Shown here in pieces: positions 1 through 7,232 of a stretch of 64,000 bases of DNA. The DNA is taken from contig CALWCH010000002.1 of NCBI GenBank assembly GCA_944376335.1, positions 91,504 through 155,503 of the forward strand. The letters run 5' to 3'. This stretch comes from an uncultured Clostridia bacterium (GTDB lineage Bacteria; Bacillota; Clostridia; Christensenellales; Borkfalkiaceae). The position numbers and the translations under genes are program-made. Positions within the stretch are counted from its first letter, which is position 1. Every line of letters starts with the position of its first letter. Below the pieces are notes generated by a model. It saw nothing but the letters and a program-made list of their open reading frames with translations. It did not search any database and was not told the origin of the DNA.

Positions 1-581
<581 letters not shown>

Positions 582-636
582 TTGCCTTCGCATCCCCGCA
601 GCGTTCAGCTGCTTGTATCGGAACCGGAAAGAGAAT

Positions 637-2463
637 ATGGATCTATATTATAACCCGTTGGATCGGGCGTGTAAGAGCATTGTCGGCGCGATTCCAAGAA
701 AGACTGCTGTAAGGATCAATGTCTACAAAGATAAACACCTCGGCGGAGAAGATTATTTCTCCGCTGAAGTTTGTAACCTCATTTTGAGGCGCGACGAGAA
801 AAAATATCAATATTATCAGATGACCCGAACGGACTTCGGGTGGACGATTTCCTTAAAGTTCCACGAGGCCGGGCTCTTTTTCTACTGTTTTGCGATCGGC
901 GGACGGCTTCTTGGCTGCGGCGCCTTTCACAGGGGAAAGATGTTTACAAGCAACCCCGTAAACTGGCAGCTCACGGTATATGATGAGGACTATCAGACGC
1001 CAGACTGGTTTAAGGGCGGCATCATGTACCAAATCTTCCCCGACCGGTTTTACCGTTCGGGGGACGAGACGCTCAAGCACGGCATCATGCGCAAATGGGG
1101 AGAGCAGCCTTACTATCGCCCGAACGGAGAAGGAAAAGTTCTTAACAACGACTTCTTCGGCGGGAATTTAAGGGGCGTTCGCGAGAAGCTCGGCTATCTC
1201 AAGCAGCTGGGCGTCACCATCCTCTACTTCAATCCCATCTTTCAGGCGTATTCCAACCATCGCTATGATACGGGCGACTATATGGAGATCGACCCCAATC
1301 TGGGCACTAAGGAAGATTTGGATGCGCTCATTGTCGATGCAAAAAAGCTTGGGATGCGCGTCATTTTGGACGGCGTGTTCAACCACACGGGCGATGACAG
1401 CCGCTACTTCAACCGTTACGCCAATTATCCCAGCCTCGGCGCCTATCAGTCCGACCAGTCTCCATACTACGATTGGTACACCTTCCACGGCTCCCACGAT
1501 AACTATGACAGTTGGTGGGGGATCGAGACGCTGCCCGCCATCGAAGAGCGTTCTCCAAGTTATCAGAACTTCATGTTCTCGGAGGACGGCGTCATCAAGA
1601 CCTGGCTCAGGCACGGCATCGGCGGTTACCGCCTCGACGTTGCAGACGAACTTCCCGGGTTCTTCCTAAAGAAACTCAGGAAGGCCGCCAAGGAGCAGGA
1701 CCCCGACGCCATCATCATCGGTGAAGTGTGGGAGGACGCCTCTAACAAGATCGCCTACGGCGTGCGCCGCGAATACTTCCAGGGCGAGGAACTCGACAGC
1801 GTGATGAACTATCCGCTCAAGGATGCCATCATCAACTTCCTGCTCTCTGGGCACACCGCGCGGCTTCGTGAAGTCATTGCGATGCTCATCGACCACTATC
1901 CCAAGCAGACGCTCGACTGCCTCATGAACCATCTCGGCACGCACGATACGGCGCGTATCCTCACCGTCCTTGGCGGCAAGAGCTGCCATAATAAGGACGA
2001 GATGGCTGCGACTTCTCTCAACGACAAGGAGCTTGCCGCAGCAAAGGAACTGTTGAAAATGGGCGCCGTGCTGCAATTTACGCTGCCGGGCGTTCCATGC
2101 ATCTACTACGGTGACGAGATCGGCATGCAGGGCTACAGCGACCCGTTCTGCCGCGGCTGCTACGATTGGGAACACGGCGATCTGCAGCTTAGAAGTTTTT
2201 ACGAACAGTTAGGCAAGATCCGAAGCGAACTTTCCGACATATTCCGCGAAGGTGTCTACAGAGAAGTCTTTGCGACGCAGACCTTCCTCGTCTACGAGAG
2301 GAAATCGGAAGCCAGCACCTTCTATGTGTACGTCAACCGCGGCTCCTGTCAGTATCGCCTCAAATTTGATGGAACTTACAAAGACTATTTGAGCGGCGAG
2401 ACATTCCAAGATGAACACGTCGTCAAAAAGGGCGAATACGGCATCATCGCCCGTGTAAAATAA
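637..2463 (+). CDS. GH13 alpha-amylase family enzyme (neopullulanase/cyclomaltodextrinase-like)
   Basis: This predicted cytoplasmic alpha-glucan hydrolase has 608 residues and no signal peptide. An N-terminal all-beta region (about 1-125) precedes the (beta/alpha)8 barrel, which starts at GGIMYQIFPDRF. The four GH13 signature regions are present: DGVFNH, GYRLDVADE with nucleophile Asp334, IIGEVW with acid/base Glu363, and LGTHDTARI with Asp437. The ATG at 637 is preferred over an in-frame TTG at 613 because GGAAAGAG precedes it closely. The N-terminal domain and lack of export fit the neopullulanase or maltogenic branch, but substrate specificity cannot be read from sequence. It follows glgP and is closed by a strong terminator. 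Confidence 0.9.
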   Translation: MDLYYNPLDRACKSIVGAIPRKTAVRINVYKDKHLGGEDYFSAEVCNLILRRDEKKYQYYQMTRTDFGWTISLKFHEAGLFFYCFAIGGRLLGCGAFHRGKMFTSNPVNWQLTVYDEDYQTPDWFKGGIMYQIFPDRFYRSGDETLKHGIMRKWGEQPYYRPNGEGKVLNNDFFGGNLRGVREKLGYLKQLGVTILYFNPIFQAYSNHRYDTGDYMEIDPNLGTKEDLDALIVDAKKLGMRVILDGVFNHTGDDSRYFNRYANYPSLGAYQSDQSPYYDWYTFHGSHDNYDSWWGIETLPAIEERSPSYQNFMFSEDGVIKTWLRHGIGGYRLDVADELPGFFLKKLRKAAKEQDPDAIIIGEVWEDASNKIAYGVRREYFQGEELDSVMNYPLKDAIINFLLSGHTARLREVIAMLIDHYPKQTLDCLMNHLGTHDTARILTVLGGKSCHNKDEMAATSLNDKELAAAKELLKMGAVLQFTLPGVPCIYYGDEIGMQGYSDPFCRGCYDWEHGDLQLRSFYEQLGKIRSELSDIFREGVYREVFATQTFLVYERKSEASTFYVYVNRGSCQYRLKFDGTYKDYLSGETFQDEHVVKKGEYGIIARVK

Positions 2464-2470
2464 GAAAAAC

Positions 2471-2504
2471 AAGGATACTATGTCACGCATAGTATCCTTT
2501 TTCT
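2471..2504 (+). terminator. Rho-independent terminator after the GH13 gene
   Basis: A perfect 12-bp stem (2471-2482 with 2488-2499) with a 5-nt loop is followed by a T-rich tract. The stem core is one copy of a dispersed palindromic repeat also found inside the gene at 16115-17356. Confidence 0.9.
2473..2494. repeat. Dispersed palindromic repeat, copy A
   Basis: These 22 bases are identical to 16916-16937, which lie inside the BaiN-like coding sequence. This copy is part of the terminator hairpin of the GH13 gene. A diverged copy lies at 6225-6246. Confidence 0.75.
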
Positions 2505-2689
2505 ATAGAAAATCAGATATGCCCTCTACGAAATATCAGGATTTCAGCTGAGTTTTCACTAATGCGACTAAAGATCGCTGTCAATGCGAGCGAACATCTC
2601 CAAATATCGGTGCGGCTATAATTGCTTGACGATTTGTCGGAAACCGGGCGTCAGAACAAATTCGTCCTCATAAAACAGCTTTTTATGCC

Positions 2690-2725
2690 TAACTATTCTT
2701 AAAATCGGCATTTTGCGAATAGTTA
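2690..2725. repeat. 36-bp imperfect palindrome at the left end of the cassette (att/dif-like)
   Basis: The outer arms TAACTATTC and GAATAGTTA are perfectly inverted, and a second pair of arms, AAAAT and ATTTT, flanks a 4-bp centre. The overall form, two inverted arms around a short asymmetric core, resembles a tyrosine-recombinase site. Its right two thirds are repeated exactly at 3728-3751. A hairpin with another role cannot be excluded. Confidence 0.6.
2702..2725. repeat. 24-bp direct repeat, left copy
   Basis: It is identical over 24 bases to 3728-3751. The stop codon of the small gene 2723-2920 lies in its last three bases. Fifteen of its bases (2702-2716) also match 16942-16956 on the opposite strand. 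Confidence 0.9.
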
Positions 2726-2920
2726 ATGCTCTACCCTTGCAAGCCACTCTGCCAGCTTCATTTTTGCAAACACGCGCTGCATGTGCGCTGCACAGGCCTT
2801 TGACGTTTTCTCGGAGAAGTACTCGAAGTAGTTGTAACGCCACGAGAAGAACATAACGCGGAAGCACCGGCGGGACGTACGTACCACGATGAACTCATCT
2901 ACGATTGAAATCAACTTCAT
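2723..2920 (-). CDS. Small uncharacterised protein of the repeat-bounded cassette (65 aa)
   Basis: I do not recognise this family. The predicted product has 65 residues and is basic and aromatic-rich, beginning MKLISIVDEFIVV and containing CFRVMFFSWRYNYFEYF. There is no clear signal peptide. The ATG at 2920 lies inside the preceding 35-codon gene (26-bp overlap), and a GGAGAAGAG stretch about 16 nt upstream could serve as ribosome binding site, suggesting translational coupling. Its TAA stop falls within the left 24-bp repeat. It would be the last gene of the repressor-controlled operon transcribed from about 3206. Toxin, excision or satellite-type roles are all possible but unsupported. Confidence 0.45.
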   Translation of the reverse strand: MKLISIVDEFIVVRTSRRCFRVMFFSWRYNYFEYFSEKTSKACAAHMQRVFAKMKLAEWLARVEH

Positions 2921-3002
2921 AAGAAGTATACTCTTTCTCTTCTCCGGTCTCATTATCGATAAACTTCAAACCTTCGGTAACTTCAAGCTCCAAGACCTTC
3001 AT
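2895..3002 (-). CDS. 35-aa acidic small protein with a consensus Shine-Dalgarno
   Basis: This is a short gene starting MKVLELEVTEGLKFIDNE and ending in an acidic, aromatic stretch before a TGA at 2895-2897. The best argument for translation is the ribosome binding site AAAGGAGGTGA, seven bases upstream of the ATG, one of the strongest in the window. It overlaps the 3' end of the upstream small gene by 20 bp and the start of the downstream one by 26 bp, as in tightly packed phage operons. The function is unknown. It could also act as a leader peptide that couples translation of the 65-aa gene. Confidence 0.5.
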   Translation of the reverse strand: MKVLELEVTEGLKFIDNETGEEKEYTSYEVDFNRR

Positions 3003-3156
3003 CAGTTTCACCTCCTTTGATATATTTTACCTCAAGCACCTTCAGGGTCCTTTTGAGATCTTCCAAACGCACAGATTCTTGCTTTTTAAGCTCCAAAGCC
3101 TTTATAGCAAGTTTTAACGTAGTCCAGGCGCCGCGATAATTACTCTGCTTTTTCAT
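2983..3156 (-). CDS. Small basic protein, first gene of the repressed operon (57 aa)
   Basis: The predicted product has 57 residues, starts MKKQSNYRGAW and is rich in Lys and Leu, with a helix-prone middle. I recognise no family. The ATG at 3156 is the first ATG; an in-frame GTG at 3180 has no ribosome binding site, and GTGAGG lies 18 bases before the ATG, so the true start is uncertain and may be a non-ATG codon in between. The gene is the first downstream of a strong promoter (-35 3236-3241, -10 3213-3218) whose spacer is filled by a palindromic operator, so it should be silent while the divergent repressor is present. Confidence 0.45.
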   Translation of the reverse strand: MKKQSNYRGAWTTLKLAIKALELKKQESVRLEDLKRTLKVLEVKYIKGGETDEGLGA

Positions 3157-3191
3157 AATCAGCCAGATCGGCAACCTCACAAAAATAAATT

Positions 3192-3255
3192 TACCTAATT
3201 AGGTATATCAGGATTATAGCATACCTTTTAAGGTAAGTCAATACCTAAAAAGGTA
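3192..3255. promoter_or_regulatory. Three palindromic operators between the repressor and the small-gene operon
   Basis: Three 14-bp sites share the arms TACCT and AGGTA: 3192-3205 (perfect palindrome), 3222-3235 and 3242-3255. The middle site exactly fills the spacer of the leftward promoter, the first lies at its likely transcription start, and the third overlaps the presumed -35 zone of the repressor's own promoter. The layout resembles the lambda O1-O2-O3 switch. The binding protein is inferred to be the HTH protein at 3276. Confidence 0.8.
3213..3241 (-). promoter_or_regulatory. Sigma-A promoter of the small-gene operon
   Basis: On the minus strand TTGACT (3236-3241) and TATAAT (3213-3218) are separated by 17 bp. 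The spacer contains the middle operator, so bound repressor would exclude RNA polymerase. Confidence 0.8.
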
Positions 3256-3275
3256 AAAAGTAGTAAAATTTTTCC

Positions 3276-3548
3276 ATGTTTAAAGAAATATTAAAAGATT
3301 TAATGCAGGAAAAACAAATCAATATGTCGCAACTCAGCAAGCAAGCAAAAATACCGATCACAACAATAAGTGGTTGGCTGAACGCGGACAGACTACCAGA
3401 CTACAACGCACTTATCAAATTAAGAATCTATTTTAACGTCACGGCAGACTATCTCTTAGGCCTCGAGGACGAGACAGGCGCTAAGACCTACCAGAGCGGC
3501 AAGTACGTCATAGGCACCATCTCAGGCGCTAAAATTGACCTGCACTAA
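3276..3548 (+). CDS. CI/Cro-like helix-turn-helix repressor (90 aa)
   Basis: This is a single-domain XRE-family DNA-binding protein. The HTH covers about residues 15-55, with LSQLSKQAKI-type helix 2 (here MSQLSKQAKIP) and recognition helix ITTISGWLNADRLP, followed by the family's typical FNVTADYLLGL. A 25-residue tail has no protease or oligomerisation domain. The ATG at 3276 lacks a ribosome binding site, and a TAAAAT -10 element ends 6 bp before it, so the mRNA may be leaderless, as is lambda cI from PRM. The three operators immediately upstream are its likely targets. It probably represses the divergent small genes and tunes its own level. Confidence 0.85.
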   Translation: MFKEILKDLMQEKQINMSQLSKQAKIPITTISGWLNADRLPDYNALIKLRIYFNVTADYLLGLEDETGAKTYQSGKYVIGTISGAKIDLH

Positions 3549-3727
3549 GCCCCGCAAGAGGCTATTAGAGGGACAAGGCAGCCACGGGGCAATTTATCTC
3601 GCACGGCACCCTTAAAATCGTCTCTGAGAAGCTCTCAGAGGCTGCATTTAAGGGGGATGAGTGCCTCACCCCCCTTACCCCCCATCAGGCAAAAAAAGAG
3701 GCGCACTTTTTGTGCGTCTCAATTTCC
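3549..3727. other. Non-coding tail of the cassette with folded structures
   Basis: No gene is supported here. The stretch contains a bulged hairpin (3609-3654): an outer stem, 3609-3616 with 3647-3654, and an inner stem, 3622-3628 with 3634-3640, separated by unpaired 5- and 6-nt spacers. A minus-strand terminator follows. The two-block hairpin resembles folded recombination sites in shape only. Confidence 0.5.
3691..3720 (-). terminator. Minus-strand terminator at the cassette right end
   Basis: Stem 3698-3706 with 3712-3720 is followed on the minus strand by seven T. It would stop transcripts entering the cassette leftward from the recombinase side and so insulate the repressor gene from antisense transcription. 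Confidence 0.7.
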
Positions 3728-3751
3728 AAATCGGCATTTTGCGAATAGTTA
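3728..3751. repeat. 24-bp direct repeat, right copy
   Basis: It is identical to 2702-2725. Unlike the left copy it is not preceded by the inverted arm TAACTATTC, as expected if only the core and one arm are shared by the two junctions of an inserted element. A related 13-base stretch, ACTATTCGTAAAA, lies in inverted orientation at 3858-3870, just before the recombinase gene. Confidence 0.9.
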
Positions 3752-3939
3752 TGTCTGTCTCCTCTTTGGTTGTTTTCTCTCGAAGTATAAAAATTTTCTC
3801 GGATCGACGGGGAAGAATATCCATAATTTGCTCTCGGAATGAGGCCTTATCGTTATGACTATTCGTAAAAGTTCCAACTCTGCGTAAAATATTTGTCTCT
3901 GCGATTGACGCCCGCCCTCATCCGTGCTATAATATACGC

Positions 3940-4995
3940 ATGAAGCAAGATTACTATCAAGAACGCAATCTCAAAAATCTCGACCGCATCGAGGGCCTGC
4001 TTGCGGAGCTTCCCCCGTTCTGCGAAGATTTTCTGCGCGGTGTGGAGATGCGCACAAGCGTTCTCACACGTCTCAACTATTGTTACGATCTTCGCATTTT
4101 TTTCGATTTCCTCGTCAAGAAACGCATTCGCGGCAAGCAGGTCACGGAGATCACGCTCGAGGATCTTGAACGCGTCACGGATACCGACCTTGAGATTTAT
4201 TTGAGCTATCTCTCCAACTACACCTTCCGCGGCAAGCGGCTCTCGTGCGATGAACGAGCCAAGGCGCGCAAGCTCTCCGCCGTGCGTTCCCTCTTCAAAT
4301 ACTTCTTCAACAAGGGGCTTGTTGAAGTCAACAACACGGCCAAAGTCCCGACGCCCAAGCTGCACGAGAAGGAGATCATCCGCCTTGAGCAGGATGAGGT
4401 CTCCTCCCTTCTCGATGCTGCGGAGGAGGGAAATGGCATTTCTGCGCACGCCGAGGGCTATCACGCCAAGACGAAAGTGCGCGATACCGCCATTCTCACC
4501 CTCTTTTTAGGGACGGGCATCCGTATCTCCGAGCTCGTCGGACTCAATAATGAAAGTATTGACTTTTCGACAAATTCCTTTCTTATTACCCGCAAGGGCG
4601 GCAATCAGGCTGTGCTGTATTTTTCCGAGGAAGTCGGGGATGCGCTTGCGGCCTATCTCGCCCAAAAGGAGGAGGACCCCCGCGTTCCTCCCGAGGAGCA
4701 TGCCCTCTTTCTCTCCATGCAATATCGGCGCATCACCGTGCGCGCTGTCGAAAATCTCGTCAAAAAATACGCAAAAATCGTCTCCCCTCTCAAAAAAATC
4801 ACACCGCACAAGCTGCGTTCGACGTACGGCACTGCCCTCTACCGTGAGACGGGCGATATCTACATCGTCGCCGATGTACTGGGGCATAAGGATGTGAACA
4901 CGACGAGAAAGCACTATGCCGCCATTACGGAAGATCACAGAAAGTCGGTCGCCAACGTTATCCATCTCAGAAACAATAAAAAGGATAATACATGA
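3940..4995 (+). CDS. XerS-like tyrosine recombinase
   Basis: This is a site-specific tyrosine recombinase of 351 residues. The N-terminal SAM-like core-binding domain spans about 1-135 and the catalytic domain 145-345. The full catalytic set is visible: Arg195 (GTGIRISEL), Lys219 (TRKGGNQ), His290 and Arg293 (TPHKLRSTYG), His316 (LGHKDV) and Tyr326. Length and N-terminal layout resemble streptococcal XerS, a single-protein chromosome-dimer resolvase, more than the roughly 300-residue XerC/XerD. Its last four bases overlap the hflX start (ATGA), which ties it to the chromosome rather than to the neighbouring cassette. XerS sites normally lie next to xerS, and the nearby palindromic repeats are candidates. 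Confidence 0.85.
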   Translation: MKQDYYQERNLKNLDRIEGLLAELPPFCEDFLRGVEMRTSVLTRLNYCYDLRIFFDFLVKKRIRGKQVTEITLEDLERVTDTDLEIYLSYLSNYTFRGKRLSCDERAKARKLSAVRSLFKYFFNKGLVEVNNTAKVPTPKLHEKEIIRLEQDEVSSLLDAAEEGNGISAHAEGYHAKTKVRDTAILTLFLGTGIRISELVGLNNESIDFSTNSFLITRKGGNQAVLYFSEEVGDALAAYLAQKEEDPRVPPEEHALFLSMQYRRITVRAVENLVKKYAKIVSPLKKITPHKLRSTYGTALYRETGDIYIVADVLGHKDVNTTRKHYAAITEDHRKSVANVIHLRNNKKDNT

Positions 4996-6209
4996 ATCAA
5001 CTGCAAGAACGCGTTTTTATCATACAGCCGATTGAGAATGACGACTATCGTATCGTGCAGGAGGAAGCGGTTGCACTCATTGAGAGCGCGGGCGCTGCCT
5101 ATGCGGGAACGGTTTATCAGAAGATCCGTGAGGTCAATCCTGCAACGTATATCGGCGAAGGTAAGGTCGAGGAGATCCGTGTGATGCTCCAGGGCCTTGA
5201 TGTCACCGTGCTCTTCAACGGGGAGCTCTCCCCTTCTCAAACGCTCAATCTCTCGGCGGCGCTTGAAGGCAGGAAGGTCATCGACCGTACGACGCTCATC
5301 CTCGACATCTTTGCGCTGCGTGCCGAGAGCAGCGAAGGCAAAATTCAGGTCGAGCTTGCCCAGCTCAAGTACATCTATCCGCGCTTGCGCGGCAAGGGCG
5401 AGGCGCTTTCCCGTCTCGGCGGCGGGATCGGTACCCGCGGTCCGGGCGAGACAAAGCTGGAGACAGACCGCCGTCATATCCGCTCTCGCATCCATTCGCT
5501 TGAAGGAAAGCTCGAAGAGCTGCAGCAGCGCCGCACCATGCTATCGGAGCGCAGAAAAAAAGACAAGGTGCTCACCATAGCCCTTGTCGGTTACACGAAT
5601 ACGGGAAAATCTACCCTGCTCAACGCGATGACGGGTGCCAACGTCCTTGTAAAAGATGCCCTCTTTGCAACGCTTGATCCCACTTCCCGCCAATTTAGCA
5701 TCGAAGATGTGCCCTTTCTGATGATCGACACCGTCGGTTTTCTTCAGAATTTACCGCATCATCTCATCGAGGCGTTCAAATCGACGCTGGAGAGTGCGCT
5801 CTGGTGCGACCTTGCCCTCATCGTCTGCAATGCGGCAGGCGAATATGAGCTTGAAAAGCAGACGACACTGGAGACGCTTCGCGGCATGGGTTTTACCGCG
5901 CCCTACCTCTTTGTCTATAATCAATGCGATAAGCTCACCGATCTCCAATCGCTTCCTCACGACGGAATCGCCATTTCAGCAAAATATGGCATAGGTTTGG
6001 ATTCCCTGCGCGCAAAGATTTTTGAGCTTCTGCAGGAAAACTTTATCCGATGCGAATTGAAGATTCCCTACGCTTGCTTCTCGGAATATGCTGTCATCCG
6101 AAAACTTATCACGGAGCGCTCCGTCTCCTACACCGACGAGGGCATGGAGGTCAGCGTCATCGTTCCTGCTATCCATGCATCAAAAGTAGAGAAATTTCTT
6201 ATGAAATGA
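4992..6209 (+). CDS. hflX: GTPase HflX
   Basis: HflX is a ribosome-associated GTPase that splits stalled or stressed 70S ribosomes. The 405-residue protein has the N-terminal HflX domain with the glycine-rich linker GKGEALSRLGGGIGTRGPGE, a coiled segment (about 160-190), then the G domain: G1 GYTNTGKST, G3 DTVGF and G4 NQCDK. It ends with the short C-terminal domain. The start overlaps the recombinase stop by four bases (ATGA), indicating translational coupling. Length and motif order are normal. Confidence 0.97.
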   Translation: MNQLQERVFIIQPIENDDYRIVQEEAVALIESAGAAYAGTVYQKIREVNPATYIGEGKVEEIRVMLQGLDVTVLFNGELSPSQTLNLSAALEGRKVIDRTTLILDIFALRAESSEGKIQVELAQLKYIYPRLRGKGEALSRLGGGIGTRGPGETKLETDRRHIRSRIHSLEGKLEELQQRRTMLSERRKKDKVLTIALVGYTNTGKSTLLNAMTGANVLVKDALFATLDPTSRQFSIEDVPFLMIDTVGFLQNLPHHLIEAFKSTLESALWCDLALIVCNAAGEYELEKQTTLETLRGMGFTAPYLFVYNQCDKLTDLQSLPHDGIAISAKYGIGLDSLRAKIFELLQENFIRCELKIPYACFSEYAVIRKLITERSVSYTDEGMEVSVIVPAIHASKVEKFLMK

Positions 6210-6224
6210 GCATTTTTAATCTAT

Positions 6225-6246
6225 TATGTCTGACATAATACTATGC
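6225..6246. repeat. Dispersed palindromic repeat, diverged copy C
   Basis: This copy matches 18 of 22 bases of 16922-16943. It contains a perfect palindrome at 6223-6239 and lies 16 bp after the hflX stop. It is not followed by a T-run, so it is a poor terminator in the + direction. Confidence 0.6.
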
Positions 6247-6260
6247 TAATACCAAAAAAG

Positions 6261-6446
6261 TTAGTTTTCGTGGTAGTCCTTCGGGTCTGTATATACCATA
6301 TCGATCCTGATCGAGGCAAAATCTTTTATCTCGAGGCATTTGCCGCAGTTGTCGCAGATTTTATTTGGGTCGAGGTCGCAGATCTCGCACTCCATGCAGT
6401 TGTCGCAGTCCTTTGTCTCGTCCAAGACACACTTGATCCGATTCAT
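6261..6446 (-). CDS. Cysteine-rich mini-protein (61 aa), metal- or Fe-S-binding candidate
   Basis: This small protein has nine cysteines in 61 residues, grouped as CDNCMECEICDLDPNKICD and CGKC, a density typical of zinc or iron-sulfur sites. The start is ATG at 6446 behind GGAAGGG. It has no signal peptide or membrane segment. It is convergent with hflX and divergent from lexA, so it is an independent unit. I have an impression of similar short proteins in other Clostridia but cannot name a family or function. Confidence 0.75.
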   Translation of the reverse strand: MNRIKCVLDETKDCDNCMECEICDLDPNKICDNCGKCLEIKDFASIRIDMVYTDPKDYHEN

Positions 6447-6541
6447 TTTTTTACCCTTCCTGTTATATATCCTTTTTTCGGAGAAAGCAACAAGTTTTTC
6501 CGATTTTTTTATTTTTCTTAAAACATTTGTTTATAAATTAC

Positions 6542-6570
6542 TTGCTTTTTTGCGAATTATGTGCTATAAT
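6542..6570 (+). promoter_or_regulatory. lexA promoter
   Basis: TTGCTT (6542-6547) and TATAAT (6565-6570) are separated by 17 bp. The spacer contains GCGAATTATGTGC, a weak match to the Firmicute SOS box (GAAC-N4-GTTC), which would allow LexA autoregulation. Confidence 0.75.
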
Positions 6571-6588
6571 ACAATCAAGAGGTGCAAT

Positions 6589-7188
6589 ATGGTCGATCCA
6601 AGCAAGCTTAACGATGTTTTATCTTTTGTCAACCGTTATAACGAAGAGAACGGCTTTCCCCCCACTGTCCGTGATATCTGCTCGGCGCTCGGCATCAAAT
6701 CGACAGCAACGGCGTACAGCTATATCAACCGCCTTCGGGAGGCGGGGCTTCTCAATAAGGCAGACAAGAAGAAGCGTGCTGTTTCGCTCGTGGGTTCGGA
6801 TACCGTAAAGGTGCCCTTGGTGGGTACTGTTACGGCGGGCCAGCCCATTTTGGCCGTTGAAAATTTCGAGCAGTTCTACTCGCTCCCCTCTGCAGAGTTC
6901 CATGGTGAGGGGCTGTTTTTGCTGCGCGTTCGCGGTGAAAGCATGATCGAGGCCGGCATTTACGACGGCGATAAGGTCGTCGTCAGAAAGCAGGATGAGG
7001 CGGAGAACGGCGATATTGTGGTGGCGCTCTTTGATGACGGCATCGAGGAGGGCGCAACCGTCAAGCGCTTCTTCCTTCGCGACGGCAAGTACATCCTGCA
7101 TCCCGAAAACAGCTCGATGTCCGACTTCGTGCTCGACAATGTGACGATTTTGGGAAAGGTCATCGGCCTTCTTCGCAACTTCTCCTGA
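6589..7188 (+). CDS. lexA: SOS repressor LexA
   Basis: LexA represses DNA-damage genes and self-cleaves on RecA filaments. The 199-residue protein has an N-terminal winged helix (about 1-65) and a C-terminal S24 peptidase domain. The cleavage pair Ala83-Gly84 (GTVTAGQP), nucleophile Ser118 (VRGESMIEAG) and general-base Lys159 (ATVKRF) are all present, so it should be autocleavable. The start chosen is ATG 6589, 18 bp after a TATAAT -10 with AAGAGG in between; the longer open frame upstream is not supported. A terminator shared with rluB follows. Confidence 0.96.
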   Translation: MVDPSKLNDVLSFVNRYNEENGFPPTVRDICSALGIKSTATAYSYINRLREAGLLNKADKKKRAVSLVGSDTVKVPLVGTVTAGQPILAVENFEQFYSLPSAEFHGEGLFLLRVRGESMIEAGIYDGDKVVVRKQDEAENGDIVVALFDDGIEEGATVKRFFLRDGKYILHPENSSMSDFVLDNVTILGKVIGLLRNFS

Positions 7189-7202
7189 AAATATAAAAAT
7201 GC

Positions 7203-7227
7203 AAAGCGCCTTTCGGGGCGCTTTTTC
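7203..7227. terminator. Bidirectional terminator between lexA and rluB
   Basis: Stem AAAGCGCC (7203-7210) pairs with 7217-7224, with T-runs on both strands, serving the two convergent genes. Confidence 0.88.
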
Positions 7228-7232
7228 ATGCT

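Larger units (their letters stand above)
2702..3751. mobile_element. Repeat-bounded 1.05-kb accessory cassette, candidate Xer-dependent mini-element
   Basis: The segment is bounded by two perfect 24-bp direct repeats (2702-2725 and 3728-3751) and is visibly more AT-rich than its flanks. It contains a CI/Cro-like repressor (+), three operator palindromes and three overlapping small genes (-). It has no recombinase of its own, but a chromosomal XerS-like gene starts 188 bp beyond the right repeat. Known integrative elements that exploit host Xer recombinases have this logic, so the same is inferred here. Excision has not been shown, and a chance or replicative origin of the repeat remains possible. 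Confidence 0.55.

Noticed and set aside
3940-4995. Recombinase as part of the repeat-bounded cassette
   Set aside because: It lies outside both repeats, overlaps hflX in an ATGA junction and has the layout of a chromosomal XerS, so it is treated as host-encoded.
6340-6588. Upstream extension of lexA
   Set aside because: It overlaps the Cys-rich gene and the lexA promoter; LexA homology begins at ATG 6589 downstream of a good -10.
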